Source: Actinomycetota bacterium
GTDB lineage: Bacteria; Actinomycetota; Actinomycetes; JACCUZ01
Length of the DNA: 64,000 nt
Reading direction: 5' to 3'
Assembly: GCA_030841035.1 (NCBI GenBank)
Contig: JAVEDI010000093.1
Location: 1-64,000 of the forward strand
Positions 12,018-23,133 of the stretch are shown one piece after another (within the stretch, counting starts at the first letter, position 1; each line of letters starts with the position of its first letter). A program made the translations under genes and the position numbers. The notes under the pieces are model-generated. The model saw only the letters and a list, made by a program, of their open reading frames with translations, did no database searches and was not told the origin of the DNA.

Positions 12018-12316
12018 ACACCGCAACGACCGAGAAGACGAAGGACGAGATGAGCCAGACCGACAACCGTGGCTTCCGCAAGACCCGCGAGGGTCTCGTG
12101 GTCAGCGACAAGATGGACAAGACCGTGGTCGTCGTCGTCGAGGATCGCGTCAAGCACGCCCTCTACGGCAAGGTCATCCGTCGTACCAGCAACCTGAAGG
12201 CGCACGACGAGTCCAACGCCTGCGGCGTCGGTGACCGGGTCCTGATCATGGAGACCCGGCCGCTGTCGGCGACCAAGCGCTGGAGGGTCGTCGAGGTCCT
12301 CGAGAAGGCCAAGTAA
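12014..12316 (+). CDS. rpsQ: 30S ribosomal protein S17
   Basis: 100 residues if read from the ATG that overlaps the rpmC stop. An internal Met at residue 13 (MSQTDNRGF) is an alternative start. The S17 OB fold is clear: [21 protein letters not shown], then [23 protein letters not shown]17 binds 16S rRNA early in assembly. A 107-bp gap to rplN follows, larger than other gaps in the cluster. It shows no clear promoter. Confidence 0.97.
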   Translation: MNTATTEKTKDEMSQTDNRGFRKTREGLVVSDKMDKTVVVVVEDRVKHALYGKVIRRTSNLKAHDESNACGVGDRVLIMETRPLSATKRWRVVEVLEKAK

Positions 12317-12423
12317 GGCAGGTAGTGCCGTATGGCCTCTGCAGCAGCCGCTGCCGGCCGAACCAGTCCCATCCGTTCCGTCAGGCTCGATGAGAGAACC
12401 GACGCGACGATCAGGAGAATGAA

Positions 12424-12792
12424 GTGATCCAGCAGGAGTCGCGACTGCGTGTCGCCGACAACACGGGTGCCAAGGAACTCTTGTGCATCCGGGTGCTCGG
12501 CGGCTCCGGGCGGCGCTACGCCGGCATCGGCGACGTGATCGTGGCGACCGTCAAGGACGCCATCCCGGGCGGCGCGGTGAAGAAGGGCGAGGTCGTGAAG
12601 GCCGTCGTCGTCCGCACCGCGAAGGAGCGGCGGCGTGCCGACGGCTCCTACATCCGCTTCGACGAGAACGCAGCCGTGCTGATCCGTGACGGCGGTGACC
12701 CCCGCGGTACCCGCATCTTCGGGCCGGTCGGGCGCGAGCTGCGCGAGAAGCGGTTCATGCGCATCATCTCGCTGGCCCCGGAGGTGCTCTGA
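12424..12792 (+). CDS. rplN: 50S ribosomal protein L14
   Basis: 122 residues, GTG start with AGGAG just upstream. The start [26 protein letters not shown] is diagnostic of L14. L14 forms inter-subunit bridges with 16S rRNA and is the binding site of the silencing factor RsfS. It is the first gene of the spc-type segment, in the standard order L14-L24-L5-S14-S8-L6-L18-S5-L30-L15-SecY. Confidence 0.99.
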   Translation: MIQQESRLRVADNTGAKELLCIRVLGGSGRRYAGIGDVIVATVKDAIPGGAVKKGEVVKAVVVRTAKERRRADGSYIRFDENAAVLIRDGGDPRGTRIFGPVGRELREKRFMRIISLAPEVL

Positions 12793-12793
12793 C

Positions 12794-13144
12794 ATGGGGA
12801 TGAAGATCAAGAAGGGCGACCGGGTCCTCGTCATCAGCGGCAAGGACAAGGGTGTCTCGGGCAAGGTCATCGAGGCCTACCCCGACACGCAGCGAGTGCT
12901 GGTCGAGGGTGTCAACCGCATCAAGAAGCACACCAAGATCGGCCAGAGCACCCGTGGCGCGAAGACCGGCGGGATCGTGACGCAGGAGGCGCCTATCCAC
13001 GTGAGCAACGTGATGGTGCTCGTCGAGGTCGACGGGAAGAAGGTCGGCAGCCGTGTCGGTTACCGCACCGAGACGGTCGAGCGCGACGGCCGCGAGAAGA
13101 CCGTTCGGGTCCGCTACGCGAAGCGGACCGGTGAGGACATCTGA
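12794..13144 (+). CDS. rplX: 50S ribosomal protein L24
   Basis: 116 residues from ATG 12794; a second ATG two codons later ([18 protein letters not shown]) is equally plausible. The N-terminal KOW motif ([18 protein letters not shown]) is intact. L24 initiates 50S assembly. It starts one base after the rplN stop, and its stop overlaps rplE by one base. Confidence 0.98.
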   Translation: MGMKIKKGDRVLVISGKDKGVSGKVIEAYPDTQRVLVEGVNRIKKHTKIGQSTRGAKTGGIVTQEAPIHVSNVMVLVEVDGKKVGSRVGYRTETVERDGREKTVRVRYAKRTGEDI

Positions 13145-13728
13145 TGACCACCACCGCCTCTGAGTCGACGACCGCACAGCCTCAGGTGCCTCGTCTCAAG
13201 CAGCGCTACCGCGAGGAGATCGTCGCGAGGCTGCGCGAGGAGTTCGACTACGGCAACGTCATGCAGGTGCCGGGGCTGACCAAGATCGTGGTCAACATGG
13301 GTGTGGGTGACGCCGCCAAGGACTCCAAGCTCATGGAGGGCGCCGTCCGCGACCTGGCCACGATCACCGGCCAGAAGCCGCAGGTGACGCGGGCCCGCAA
13401 GTCGATCGCCCAGTTCAAGCTGCGCGAGGGCATGCCCATCGGCTGCCACGTCACCCTGCGCGGCGACCGGATGTGGGAGTTCCTCGACCGGCTGCTGTCC
13501 CTGGCGCTGCCCCGTATCCGCGACTTCCGGGGCCTCTCGCCGCGGCAGTTCGACGGTCACGGCAACTACACCTTCGGTCTCAACGAGCAGTCGATGTTCC
13601 ACGAGATCGACCAGGACCGCATCGACCGGGTCCGAGGCATGGACATCACGGTCGTGACCACCGCTAAGACCGACGACGAGGGTCGCGCGCTGCTGCGGCA
13701 GCTCGGTTTCCCTTTCAAGGAGTCCTGA
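13144..13728 (+). CDS. rplE: 50S ribosomal protein L5
   Basis: 194 residues; ATG shared with the rplX stop. L5 belongs to the 5S rRNP and bridges to S13. The core motifs [19 protein letters not shown] and the [12 protein letters not shown] segment are complete. The first ~15 residues (Ser/Thr-rich) precede the usual L5 start and may be a short lineage-specific extension. rpsN follows one base after the stop. Confidence 0.99.
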   Translation: MTTTASESTTAQPQVPRLKQRYREEIVARLREEFDYGNVMQVPGLTKIVVNMGVGDAAKDSKLMEGAVRDLATITGQKPQVTRARKSIAQFKLREGMPIGCHVTLRGDRMWEFLDRLLSLALPRIRDFRGLSPRQFDGHGNYTFGLNEQSMFHEIDQDRIDRVRGMDITVVTTAKTDDEGRALLRQLGFPFKES

Positions 13729-13729
13729 C

Positions 13730-13915
13730 GTGGCCAAGAAGGCGCTGATCAACAAGGCGGCGCGCAAGCCCAAGTTCACGGTGCGCGGGTACACGCGGTG
13801 CCAGCGGTGCGGGCGTCCGCACGCCGTCTACCGCAAGTTCGGGCTCTGCCGCATCTGCTTCCGCGAGATGGCCCACGCCGGCGAACTGCCGGGCATCACC
13901 AAGAGCAGCTGGTAA
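13730..13915 (+). CDS. rpsN: 30S ribosomal protein S14, zinc-binding type
   Basis: 61 residues, GTG start. It is the short C+ form with two CxxC knuckles, CQRC (24-27) and CRIC (40-43), that bind one zinc. S14 is on the 30S head. Position between L5 and S8 is the ancestral spc location. Many actinobacteria keep a second, zinc-free S14 elsewhere for zinc starvation. None is in this window. Confidence 0.98.
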   Translation: MAKKALINKAARKPKFTVRGYTRCQRCGRPHAVYRKFGLCRICFREMAHAGELPGITKSSW

Positions 13916-14002
13916 GCATCCAACCCGACCCGAACCGGCGCGCCGAAAGGTCCGCGAGCGAGACCGCTCGTGGAAACCGCGGCGAGAAAGCGGCCTGAAC
14001 AC

Positions 14003-14410
14003 ATGACGATGACAGATCCGATCGCAGACATGCTGACCCGTCTGCGCAACGCCAACACGGCGTACCACGACAGCACCTCGATGCCCCACTCCAAGCTCAA
14101 GACGCACGTCGCGGAGATCCTCCAGCAGGAGGGCTACATCTCCGGCTGGCACGTCGACGAGCCGGCGGAGGGCGAGGTCGGTCGCAGCCTGGTGCTCGAC
14201 CTGAAGTACGGGCCGAACCGCGAGCGGTCGATCGCCGGCATCAAGCGCATCTCCAAGCCGGGGCTGCGCGTCTACGCCAAGTCGACCAACCTGCCCCGCG
14301 TGCTCGGCGGGCTGGGCGTCGCCATCATCTCGACGTCATCCGGCCTGCTGACCGACCGGCAGGCCGCCAAGAAGGGCGTGGGCGGGGAAGTCCTCGCCTA
14401 CGTCTGGTAG
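14003..14410 (+). CDS. rpsH: 30S ribosomal protein S8
   Basis: 135 residues from ATG 14003 ([18 protein letters not shown]), the usual S8 start. An in-frame GTG at 13970 would add 11 non-conserved residues and is rejected. S8 is a primary 16S rRNA binder; in E. coli it represses the spc operon by binding the L5 mRNA. The C-terminal [20 protein letters not shown] signature is intact. An 87-bp gap separates it from rpsN. Confidence 0.98.
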   Translation: MTMTDPIADMLTRLRNANTAYHDSTSMPHSKLKTHVAEILQQEGYISGWHVDEPAEGEVGRSLVLDLKYGPNRERSIAGIKRISKPGLRVYAKSTNLPRVLGGLGVAIISTSSGLLTDRQAAKKGVGGEVLAYVW

Positions 14411-14428
14411 GGGAAGGGAGAGCAGAGC

Positions 14429-14968
14429 ATGTCACGCATCGGACGGCTCCCGATCCCGGTCCCGGCCGGGGTCGACGTCACCATCGCGGGTCAGGACGTG
14501 ACGGTGAAGGGACCCAAGGGCACCCTGTCGCACACCGTCGCTGTCCCCATCGTGGTCGACAAGGACGACGACGGCACCTTGAACGTGACCCGCCCCGACG
14601 ACGAGCGCCAGAACCGTGCCCTGCACGGCCTGTCGCGCACGCTGGTGGCGAACATGGTCATCGGGGTGACCGACGGCTACAGCAAGAGGCTCGAGATCGT
14701 CGGCACGGGCTATCGCGTCACGGCCAAGGGCAGCGACCTCGAGTTCGCGCTCGGGTTCAGCCACCCGGTCGTCGTCAAGGCGCCCGAGGGCATCACCTTC
14801 AACGTGGAGGCCCCCACCCGCTTCACGGTGTCGGGTGTCGACAAGCAGAAGGTCGGCGAGGTCGCCGCCACGATCCGCAAGCTGCGCAAGCCGGACCCGT
14901 ACAAGGGCAAGGGCGTGCGGTACCAGGGTGAGCAGATCCGCCGCAAGGCTGGAAAGGCTGGTAAGTAG
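14429..14968 (+). CDS. rplF: 50S ribosomal protein L6
   Basis: 179 residues, ATG preceded by GGGAAGGGAGAG. Two L6 repeats are visible. The C-terminal signature of the second ([19 protein letters not shown]) is complete. L6 sits at the base of the L7/L12 stalk near the sarcin-ricin loop. 18 bp separate it from rpsH and 2 bp from rplR. Confidence 0.99.
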   Translation: MSRIGRLPIPVPAGVDVTIAGQDVTVKGPKGTLSHTVAVPIVVDKDDDGTLNVTRPDDERQNRALHGLSRTLVANMVIGVTDGYSKRLEIVGTGYRVTAKGSDLEFALGFSHPVVVKAPEGITFNVEAPTRFTVSGVDKQKVGEVAATIRKLRKPDPYKGKGVRYQGEQIRRKAGKAGK

Positions 14969-14970
14969 TC

Positions 14971-15354
14971 ATGGCAGTCGGCGTCAAGATCCGACGTGGT
15001 TCCGGCGCGAAGAGCGTCGCCCGTGCACGTCGGCACCTGCGTGTGCGCAAGAAGGTGAGTGGTACGACGGCGCGTCCGCGCCTCGTCGTCACTCGCTCCT
15101 CGCGGCACATCTTCGTCCAGGTCGTCGACGACGTCGCCGGCCACACGCTGGCATCGGCCTCCACGATGGAGGCGGAGCTGCGGTCCTTCGAGGGCGACAA
15201 GACCGCGAAGGCCCGCAAGGTCGGCGAGCTGCTGGCGGCCCGTGCCAAGGAGGCGGGCGTCGGGTCCGTGGTCTTCGACAGGGGCGGCAACCGCTACGCC
15301 GGCCGGGTCGCGGCCATCGCCGACGGCGCCCGTGAATCGGGGCTGGTCCTGTGA
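14971..15354 (+). CDS. rplR: 50S ribosomal protein L18
   Basis: 127 residues. L18 binds 5S rRNA together with L5. The conserved [20 protein letters not shown] and [20 protein letters not shown] segments are present. The basic N-terminus ([12 protein letters not shown]) is the rRNA-binding part. Length is typical. rpsE follows after 46 bp. Confidence 0.99.
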   Translation: MAVGVKIRRGSGAKSVARARRHLRVRKKVSGTTARPRLVVTRSSRHIFVQVVDDVAGHTLASASTMEAELRSFEGDKTAKARKVGELLAARAKEAGVGSVVFDRGGNRYAGRVAAIADGARESGLVL

Positions 15355-15400
15355 GCACCTACGTCTGCACGATCGTCCGTAACGAGAAGAGGGACTCCTG

Positions 15401-16009
15401 ATGCCTGGACCCCAGCGCCGAGGCGGCGCTGCCGGCGGCGACAACACCGGACGACGTGACCGCCGTGACCGCCGCGACGGCGGCGCACCCGAGAAGACCG
15501 CGTTCGTCGAGCGGGTCGTAGCCATCAACCGGGTGGCCAAGGTCGTCAAGGGCGGTCGCCGGTTCAGCTTCACCGCGCTGGTCGTGGTCGGCGACGGCGA
15601 CGGCACCGTGGGTGTCGGGTACGGCAAGGCCAAGGAGGTGCCCGCGGCGATCGCCAAGGGCGTCGAGGAGGCCAAGAAGCACTTCTTCAAGGTCCCGCGC
15701 ATCCAGGGCACCATCCCCCACCCGGTGCAGGGCGAGAAGGCGGCCGGCGTCGTACTGCTCAAGCCTGCCTCGCCCGGTACCGGTGTCATCGCTGGCGGCC
15801 CGGTGCGCGCGGTGCTGGAGTGTGCCGGCGTCCACGACGTGCTCTCGAAGTCCCTCGGCTCGTCCAACGCGATCAACATCGTGCACGCCACGGTCGCGGC
15901 GCTGAAGGGGCTCGAGCGTCCCGAGGAGGTAGCCGCCCGTCGTGGCCTGCCGCTGGAGGACGTTGCACCCGCCGCGCTGCTGCGCGCCCGCGCCGGGGTG
16001 AGCACCTGA
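15401..16009 (+). CDS. rpsE: 30S ribosomal protein S5
   Basis: 202 residues with an N-terminal Gly/Arg/Asp-rich stretch of ~30 residues before the double-stranded-RNA-binding domain ([19 protein letters not shown]). The C-terminal S5 domain is complete. S5 helps shape the mRNA entry site and decoding fidelity. The Arg/Asp-rich N-terminus is common in actinobacterial S5. The stop overlaps rpmD by one base. Confidence 0.98.
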   Translation: MPGPQRRGGAAGGDNTGRRDRRDRRDGGAPEKTAFVERVVAINRVAKVVKGGRRFSFTALVVVGDGDGTVGVGYGKAKEVPAAIAKGVEEAKKHFFKVPRIQGTIPHPVQGEKAAGVVLLKPASPGTGVIAGGPVRAVLECAGVHDVLSKSLGSSNAINIVHATVAALKGLERPEEVAARRGLPLEDVAPAALLRARAGVST

Positions 16010-16191
16010 TGCCTCGGCTGAAGGTCACCCAGGTGAGGTCCGGCATCGGCGGCAAGCGCAACCAGCGCGAGACGCTGCGCACTCTCGGTCTCAAGCGCCT
16101 CCATGACGTGGTCGTCAAGGAGGACCGTCCCGAGATCCGCGGAATGGTCAACACGGTGTCGCATCTGGTCACCGTCGAGGAGGTCGACTAG
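16009..16191 (+). CDS. rpmD: 50S ribosomal protein L30
   Basis: 60 residues, [19 protein letters not shown], the full length of the short bacterial L30. The ATG shares a base with the rpsE stop. L30 binds domains II and V of 23S rRNA. The reading frame continues upstream inside rpsE, but only this part is L30. Confidence 0.98.
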   Translation: MPRLKVTQVRSGIGGKRNQRETLRTLGLKRLHDVVVKEDRPEIRGMVNTVSHLVTVEEVD

Positions 16192-16193
16192 CA

Positions 16194-16649
16194 GTGGCTG
16201 AGAACCCACGGACCCTGAAGGTCCACCACCTGCGCCCCGCACCGGGTGCGCGGACCGCGAAGACACGGGTCGGTCGCGGTGAGGGCTCGAAGGGCAAGAC
16301 CGCCGGGCGCGGCACCAAGGGCACGAAGGCCCGCTACCAGGTGCCGGCCCGCTTCGAGGGCGGCCAGATGCCGCTGCACATGCGGCTGCCCAAGCTGCGC
16401 GGGTTCAAGAACCCGTTCCGCACCGAGTACCAGGTGGTGAACCTGGACAAGCTCAGCGCCTTGTATCCCGCGGGCGGCGTCGTGACCGTCGAGGACCTGG
16501 TCGCCAAGGGCGCCGTGCGCAAGGGCCGGCCCGTCAAGATCCTCGGCACCGGCGAGGCCGACGCAAAGCTGCAGGTCACGGTGCATGCCTTCTCGGGGAG
16601 CGCCAAGGACAAGATCGCCGCAGCAGGGGGCTCGACCGCCGAGCTCTAG
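16194..16649 (+). CDS. rplO: 50S ribosomal protein L15
   Basis: 151 residues, GTG start 2 bp after rpmD. The Gly/Lys/Arg-rich N-terminus ([21 protein letters not shown]) binds rRNA, and the globular C-terminal domain ends with [17 protein letters not shown]15 is a late-assembling 50S protein. It closes the ribosomal run before secY. The following 260-bp gap holds a short GCCCC/GGGGC hairpin (16715-16727) and a candidate secY promoter. Confidence 0.98.
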   Translation: MAENPRTLKVHHLRPAPGARTAKTRVGRGEGSKGKTAGRGTKGTKARYQVPARFEGGQMPLHMRLPKLRGFKNPFRTEYQVVNLDKLSALYPAGGVVTVEDLVAKGAVRKGRPVKILGTGEADAKLQVTVHAFSGSAKDKIAAAGGSTAEL

Positions 16650-16797
16650 CGGCTCTGCGCCCGGTCCCGGTCCGCGTCGGACGGGCCCGCCGCACGGCCG
16701 GACCGGCTGCCGGAGCCCCGTCGGGGCGCCCGGCGCGCGCTCGCGGCGGGGGCGGGAGGGTTCTCCGGCGAGGGGGCCAAGGCCCGGCTCGGGCTGT

Positions 16798-16803
16798 TAG
16801 AGT
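16798..16803 (+). promoter_or_regulatory. Candidate -10 element upstream of secY
   Basis: TAGAGT at 16798-16803 fits the TANNNT pattern. No convincing -35 is seen. A start near 16810 would give a ~100-nt leader for secY-adk-map. Confidence 0.35.
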
Positions 16804-16909
16804 CCGGAGAGCGCCCGTCGCCCCTGACGCGGGCGTCCGTGGTCCCGGCAGTCCACCCACCCCGACGGTCCCGCCCCTGCGCGGGTGCAGGCAAGTCACG
16901 GAGGATCTC

Positions 16910-18213
<1,304 letters not shown>

Positions 18214-18214
<1 letters not shown>

Positions 18215-18867
18215 TGCGGCTCGTACTCGTCGGGCCGCCCGGGGCAGGGAAGGGCACGCAGGCGCAGTTCATCGCCTCCCACTTCTCGGTGCCCAAGATC
18301 TCGACCGGTGACATCTTCCGGGCCAACGTGAGCGAGGGCTCCGACCTCGGCCTCGAGGCGAGGAAGTACATGGACGCCGGCGACCTGGTGCCCGACGAGG
18401 TCACCATCGCCATGGTCACGGACCGGCTGTCCTACGACGACACGGGCGAGGGCTTCCTGCTCGACGGCTTCCCCCGCACCGTGCACCAGGCCGAGGTCCT
18501 CGACGGGATGCTGGCCGACGGCGGCCACGTCCTCGACGTCGTGCTCGAGCTGGTCGTCGACGACGACGAGGTGGTACGGCGCCTGTCGGGCCGGCGCACC
18601 TGCCGCCGCTGTGGGCACGTGTGGCACCAGGACTTCGATCCGCCCGCCCGCGACCGGATCTGTGACCGCTGCGGCGGCGAGCTGTTCCAGCGCGACGACG
18701 ACAGCGAGAAGACGATCCGTCACCGGCTGGAGGTCTACGCCGACCAGACCTCGCCGCTCATCGGCTACTACGGCGACCGCGGGCTGCTGCGCGGCGTCGA
18801 CGCCACCGGGCCGGTCGAGGACGTCACCGAGCGGGCCATCAACGCGCTGCGTCGATTCGAGAGCTGA
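18214..18867 (+). CDS. adk: Adenylate kinase with a four-Cys LID
   Basis: 217 residues, GTG overlapping the secY stop. The P-loop is GPPGAGKGT (7-15); DGFPRT and the AMP-binding STGDIFR are present. It interconverts 2 ADP and ATP + AMP. The LID domain carries CxxC pairs at 130/133 and 150/153, a structural zinc site typical of the long Gram-positive form. The start was chosen from the P-loop position; the frame is open far upstream only as a shadow of secY. Confidence 0.98.
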
Positions 18868-18903
18868 GCGAGCGCCGGTGGCATGTTCAGGAGACGCGAC
18901 CGC

Positions 18904-19704
18904 ATGATCCAGATCAAGAGCGAGGCCGAGATCGCGCTGATGCGCCGGGCCGGGGTGCTCGTGGGCGAGACCCTCGAGCTGCTGCGGGCCGCGGTGACAC
19001 CGGGTGTCTCGACCGCTGAGCTCGATGCCATCGCCGAGGCCAACATCCGGGCCGCGGGCGGCGTCCCGTCGTTCCTCGGCTACCACGGCTTCCCGGCGAC
19101 GATCTGCGCCTCGGTCGACGACGAGATCGTGCACGGCATCCCGGGCCCCCGGGTGCTGCAGGAGGGCGACGTCGTGTCCCTGGACTGCGGCGCGATCCTC
19201 GAGGGCTACCACGGGGACGCCGCCATCACCGTCGCCGTCGGTGCGGTGTCCCAGCAGGTCAAGGAGCTCATGCGGGTCACCGAGGAGTCCATGTGGCGCG
19301 GCTTCGCCGCCGCTCGCCTCGGCGGGCGGGTCTCGGACATCAGCCACGCCGTCGAGGCCTACATCCGGTCGCAGGGGGACTGGGGCATCGTCGAGGAGTA
19401 CGGCGGTCACGGCATCGGCACCGAGATGCACCAGGACCCGCACGTGCTCAACTACGGCCGGCCGGGGCGCGGCCCGAAGCTGCAGAAGGGCCTGGCCCTC
19501 GCCATCGAGCCGATGGTGACGCTCGGCAGCCCGCGTACCCGGCTGCTCCCCGACAACTGGACGGTGGTGACCGCCGAGGGCGGCTGGGCCGCGCACTTCG
19601 AGCACACCTTCACGATCACCGAGCGGGGCCCCTGGGTGCTGACCGCCCTGGACGGGGGAGCGGCCAAGCTGGCCGAGCTCGGCGTGACGGCCGGCACGGG
19701 CTGA
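18904..19704 (+). CDS. map: Methionine aminopeptidase, type I
   Basis: 266 residues from ATG 18904 (MIQIKSEAEIALMRRAG), which has AGGAGA ten bases upstream. The in-frame ATG at 18883 is less likely. The metal ligands lie in DCGAILEGYHGDAA, GHGIGTEMHQDP and the late Glu residues (AIEPMV, FEHTFTITE). It removes N-terminal Met from nascent proteins. It is downstream of adk by 36 bp, the classical secY-adk-map order. Confidence 0.98.
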   Translation: MIQIKSEAEIALMRRAGVLVGETLELLRAAVTPGVSTAELDAIAEANIRAAGGVPSFLGYHGFPATICASVDDEIVHGIPGPRVLQEGDVVSLDCGAILEGYHGDAAITVAVGAVSQQVKELMRVTEESMWRGFAAARLGGRVSDISHAVEAYIRSQGDWGIVEEYGGHGIGTEMHQDPHVLNYGRPGRGPKLQKGLALAIEPMVTLGSPRTRLLPDNWTVVTAEGGWAAHFEHTFTITERGPWVLTALDGGAAKLAELGVTAGTG

Positions 19705-19752
19705 GCCCGGCCGCCGCCCAGCGCCGCTCCGGGGGACGGCTGAGGGCGCCGT

Positions 19753-19783
19753 TTGGCGTTTGGGGAGGGCTCTGACGTAGACT
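19753..19783 (+). promoter_or_regulatory. Candidate promoter of infA
   Basis: TAGACT (19778-19783) is a good -10. TTGGCG (19753-19758) is a possible -35 at a long 19-bp spacing. A start near 19790 gives a ~170-nt leader before infA. Confidence 0.5.
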
Positions 19784-19961
19784 TCCCTGCTGGCTCACCA
19801 GCCACTCGTCACGCATGCCCCGCGGCTGGGACAGGTACGCGTGACCGCCGTCATGAGTGAGCCGTCGCCGAGGTGCACGGGTTGCCCGCCCGCGCTCACC
19901 GGCAGCGCACCAGCACGACCGCTCGACCGTAGACGAATGCCACCGGCGGATTGTGGAGGAC

Positions 19962-20183
19962 ATGGCCAAGAAGGACGGGGTCATCGAGATCGAGGGCACC
20001 GTGGTGGAGGCGTTACCCAACGCCTTCTTCCGCGTCGAACTGACCAACGGCCACAAGGTCCTGGCACACATCAGCGGCAAGATGCGTCAGCACTACATCC
20101 GGATCCTGCCCGAGGACCGGGTGGTGGTGGAGCTCAGCCCGTACGACCTCAACCGCGGACGCATCGTCTACCGCTACAAGTAA
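19962..20183 (+). CDS. infA: Translation initiation factor IF-1
   Basis: 73 residues, ATG behind GTGGAGGA. The OB-fold S1 domain is complete ([20 protein letters not shown] ... [11 protein letters not shown]). IF-1 occupies the 30S A site during initiation. It sits 257 bp after map with its own likely promoter and begins the infA-rpmJ-rpsM-rpsK-rpsD-rpoA-rplQ run. Confidence 0.99.
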   Translation: MAKKDGVIEIEGTVVEALPNAFFRVELTNGHKVLAHISGKMRQHYIRILPEDRVVVELSPYDLNRGRIVYRYK

Positions 20184-20201
20184 CGACCCCGGAGAGAACC
20201 G

Positions 20202-20315
20202 ATGAAGGTCCAACCCAGCGTCAAGAAGATCTGTGACAAGTGCAAGGTGATCCGTCGCCACGGGCGTGTCATGGTCATCTGCGAGAACGCCCGCCACAAG
20301 CAGCGACAGGGCTAG
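20202..20315 (+). CDS. rpmJ: 50S ribosomal protein L36
   Basis: 37 residues, ATG with GGAGAG upstream, 18 bp after inf[21 protein letters not shown] is diagnostic. The zinc ribbon uses Cys11, Cys14, Cys27 and His32, so this is the zinc-binding form. L36 is the smallest 50S protein and sits near the peptidyl transferase centre and L7/L12 base. A 163-bp gap with GC-rich partial hairpins precedes rpsM. Confidence 0.98.
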   Translation: MKVQPSVKKICDKCKVIRRHGRVMVICENARHKQRQG

Positions 20316-20478
20316 CAAGCAACAACAGGACAGCGCGCCGCATCCGCCGTAGGGCCCCTCGGGGCTCCCCGGCGGTCCACCCCCGGCCACCGGGCCGGGG
20401 CTCCGAGCCGCCAGACCGGCGGCACACGGGGACAGCGGCGGGCGCAGACCCGGTGACGAAAGAAGGAGAACCGCCCCG

Positions 20479-20859
20479 ATGGCACGCCTCGTCGGCGTCG
20501 ACATCCCGCGTGAGAAGCGCGTGGAGGTCGCCCTGACCTACATCTACGGCGTCGGGCGCTCACGCGCGATCGACACACTCGAGAACACCGGCGTCAACCC
20601 TGACACCCGCGTCCGGGACCTCAGCGAGGACGACCTGGTCAAGCTGCGCGACTGGATCGAGGCTCACTACCGGATCGAGGGTGACCTGCGCCGCGAGGTG
20701 CAGGCCGACATCCGGCGCAAGGTCGAGATCGGCTGCTACGAGGGCATCCGCCACCGTCGCGGCCTGCCCGTCCGCGGCCAGCGCACGCACACCAACGCGC
20801 GCACCCGCAAGGGCCCGCGCAAGACGGTCGCCGGCAAGAAGAAGGTCGGCAAGAAGTAG
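20479..20859 (+). CDS. rpsM: 30S ribosomal protein S13
   Basis: 126 residues, ATG preceded by AAGAAGGAG. The helix-two-turns-helix ([18 protein letters not shown]) and the C-terminal [19 protein letters not shown] are intact. S13 contacts L5 and the P-site tRNA across the subunit interface. The C-terminal basic tail is typical. First gene of the alpha-type segment here. Confidence 0.99.
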   Translation: MARLVGVDIPREKRVEVALTYIYGVGRSRAIDTLENTGVNPDTRVRDLSEDDLVKLRDWIEAHYRIEGDLRREVQADIRRKVEIGCYEGIRHRRGLPVRGQRTHTNARTRKGPRKTVAGKKKVGKK

Positions 20860-20920
20860 CTCCCCTGCCTCGGCCTGACCCGGCAGACCTCGTTCCCAGC
20901 CACAGGAGAAATCACAGCTC

Positions 20921-21328
20921 ATGCCTCCGAAGAGCCGTCAAGGCGCGGGCACCAAGAAGGTGCGCCGCAAGGAGAAGAAGAACGTGGCTCACGGCCACGC
21001 CCACATCAAGAGCACGTTCAACAACACGATCGTCTCGATCACCGACCCCACGGGCAACGTGATCGCCTGGGCCTCGGCCGGCCACGTCGGCTTCAAGGGC
21101 TCGCGCAAGTCCACACCGTTCGCCGCGCAGATGGCGGCCGAGAGCGCCGCCCGCCGTGCGCAGGAGCACGGCATGCGCAAGGTCGACGTGTTCGTCAAGG
21201 GCCCCGGCTCGGGGCGCGAGACCGCGATCCGGTCACTGCAGGCGGCCGGCCTCGAGGTCGGGACCATCCAGGACGTCACCCCCGTCCCCCACAACGGCTG
21301 CCGCCCTCCCAAGCGGCGCCGGGTCTGA
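20921..21328 (+). CDS. rpsK: 30S ribosomal protein S11
   Basis: 135 residues, starting [22 protein letters not shown]11 lies on the 30S platform near the E site and the anti-Shine-Dalgarno helix. The C-terminal signature ([18 protein letters not shown]) is complete. Separated from rpsM by 61 bp and from rpsD by 17 bp. Confidence 0.99.
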   Translation: MPPKSRQGAGTKKVRRKEKKNVAHGHAHIKSTFNNTIVSITDPTGNVIAWASAGHVGFKGSRKSTPFAAQMAAESAARRAQEHGMRKVDVFVKGPGSGRETAIRSLQAAGLEVGTIQDVTPVPHNGCRPPKRRRV

Positions 21329-21345
21329 CGGGAGGAGAAGGAAGA

Positions 21346-21972
21346 ATGGCGCGATACACCGGAGCGGACTGCAAGCGCTGCCGCCGCGAGAAGATGAAGC
21401 TGTTCCTCAAGGGCTCGAAGTGCGAGTCCCCGAAGTGCCCGATCGAGATCCGTCCCTACCCTCCGGGTGAGCACGGTCGCGGTCGCACCAAGGACAGCGA
21501 GTACCTCCTGCAGATGCGGGAGAAGCAGAAGTGCGCACGCATCTACGGCGTGCTCGAGAAGCAGTTCCGGGGCTACTACGACGAGGCCAACCGCAAGCAG
21601 GGCAAGACCGGCGAGAACCTGCTGCGCATCCTCGAGACCCGTCTCGACAACGTCGTCTACCGGGCGGGCTTCGCCAAGAGCCGCGACATGGCCCGCCAGC
21701 TGGTGCGCCACGGCCACATCAAGGTCAACGGCCACAAGGTGGACATCCCGTCGTACCGCGTGAGCGAGAGCGACATCGTCGAGGTGCGCGAGAGCTCGCT
21801 CGAGCTGACCCCGTTCATCGTGGCGCGCGCCGAGGCCGGTGAGCGCTCGGTGCCGGCGTGGCTGGAGGTCATCCCGAACCGGATGCGCATCCTCGTGCAC
21901 TCCCTCCCGGCCCGGCAGGTCATCGACACGCCGGTCCAGGAACAGCTCATCGTCGAGCTCTACTCGAAGTAG
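21346..21972 (+). CDS. rpsD: 30S ribosomal protein S4
   Basis: 208 residues. It starts MARYTGADCKRCRREK; Cys9, Cys12, Cys26 and Cys31 form the zinc-finger-like N-terminus of the four-Cys S4 type. The S4 RNA-binding domain (RLDNVVYRAGFAKSRDMARQ) is intact. S4 is a primary 16S binder and proofreading determinant. In E. coli it represses the alpha operon. A perfect 12-bp hairpin lies immediately downstream, before rpoA. Confidence 0.99.
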   Translation: MARYTGADCKRCRREKMKLFLKGSKCESPKCPIEIRPYPPGEHGRGRTKDSEYLLQMREKQKCARIYGVLEKQFRGYYDEANRKQGKTGENLLRILETRLDNVVYRAGFAKSRDMARQLVRHGHIKVNGHKVDIPSYRVSESDIVEVRESSLELTPFIVARAEAGERSVPAWLEVIPNRMRILVHSLPARQVIDTPVQEQLIVELYSK

Positions 21973-21979
21973 GCACCAT

Positions 21980-22011
21980 CCCGGTAGCGGCAGACCGACG
22001 CCGCTACCGGG
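21980..22011 (+). terminator. Perfect 12-bp hairpin between rpsD and rpoA
   Basis: CCCGGTAGCGGC (21980-21991) pairs exactly with GCCGCTACCGGG (22000-22011) around the 8-nt loop AGACCGAC. No U-tract follows. It could be a partial terminator, a processing or stability element, or an autoregulatory site that sets RpoA output relative to S4. Confidence 0.55.
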
Positions 22012-22065
22012 CGCACCATTCGCGAGGCGTCATATGGCGGACGCCCGCGTGAAAGGAAGTTCATC

Positions 22066-23082
22066 GTGCTGATCGCACAGCGTCCCACCCTGGCCGAAGA
22101 GGTCGTCGACGACTACCGCTCGAGGTTCGTCATCGAGCCGCTCGAGCCGGGCTTCGGCTACACCCTGGGCAACTCCCTGCGGCGTACCCTGCTTTCCTCC
22201 ATACCGGGTGCCTCGGTCACGAGCATCCGCGTGGACGGCGTCCTGCACGAGTTCACCACCGTGCCGGGCGTCAAGGAGGACGTCACCGACATCATCCTGA
22301 ACATCAAGGGCCTGGTCGTGAGCTCGGAGGTCGACGAGCCCGTCGTCATGTACCTGCGCAAGCAGGGCCCCGGTGTCGTCACCGCTGCGGACATCGCGCC
22401 GCCGGCCGGTGTCGAGGTGCACAACCCCGACCTGCACATCGCGACCCTCAACGGCAAGGGCAAGCTCGACATGGAGCTCACCGTCGAGCGCGGCCGCGGC
22501 TACGTCTCGGCCGTGCAGAACAAGCAGGCCGGCCAGGAGATCGGCCGCGTGCCGGTCGACTCGATCTACTCGCCCGTGCTGAAGGTGACCTACAAGGTCG
22601 AGGCCACCCGTGTCGAGCAGCGCACCGACTTCGACAAGCTCATCGTCGACGTCGAGACCAAGCGCTCGATGCTGCCGCGCGACGCGATGGCCTCCGCGGG
22701 CAAGACGCTGGTCGAGCTCTTCGGCCTGGCCCGTGAGCTCAACGTCGAGGCCGAGGGCATCGACATGGGACCCTCGCCGACCGACGCGGCACTGGCCGCC
22801 GACCTCGCCCTGCCCGTCGAGGACCTCGAGCTGACCGTGCGGTCCTACAACTGCCTCAAGCGCGAGGGCATCCACACCGTGGGCGAGCTCGTCGCCCGCA
22901 GCGAGGCCGACCTGCTCGACATCCGCAACTTCGGCGCGAAGTCGATCGACGAGGTCAAGGCCAAGCTGCACTCGATGGGCCTCGCCCTCAAGGACAGCCC
23001 GCCCGGGTTCGACCCGAGCACCGCCGTCGACAACTACGGCGCCGACGACGACACGGCCTTCGTCGAGGACGAGCAGTACTGA
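22066..23082 (+). CDS. rpoA: DNA-directed RNA polymerase alpha subunit
   Basis: 338 residues, GTG start with GAAAGGAAG upstream. The N-terminal dimerisation domain begins [27 protein letters not shown] linker is followed by the C-terminal domain ([22 protein letters not shown] ... [15 protein letters not shown]) that binds UP elements and activators. The last ~20 residues are acidic. 93 bp separate it from rpsD. Confidence 0.99.
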   Translation: MLIAQRPTLAEEVVDDYRSRFVIEPLEPGFGYTLGNSLRRTLLSSIPGASVTSIRVDGVLHEFTTVPGVKEDVTDIILNIKGLVVSSEVDEPVVMYLRKQGPGVVTAADIAPPAGVEVHNPDLHIATLNGKGKLDMELTVERGRGYVSAVQNKQAGQEIGRVPVDSIYSPVLKVTYKVEATRVEQRTDFDKLIVDVETKRSMLPRDAMASAGKTLVELFGLARELNVEAEGIDMGPSPTDAALAADLALPVEDLELTVRSYNCLKREGIHTVGELVARSEADLLDIRNFGAKSIDEVKAKLHSMGLALKDSPPGFDPSTAVDNYGADDDTAFVEDEQY

Positions 23083-23133
23083 TCCACCGCCGCCGGCCCA
23101 CGCACCGACGAAGACCTCTGGAGAGCAACGACC

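Noticed and set aside
13970-14002. GTG start 11 codons upstream of rpsH
   Set aside because: S8 proteins start at [11 protein letters not shown]; the extra residues are not conserved.
16715-16727. GCCCC/GGGGC hairpin after rplO as an operon terminator
   Set aside because: Only five base pairs with a 3-nt loop in a region where such matches are frequent; kept as a remark, not as a feature.
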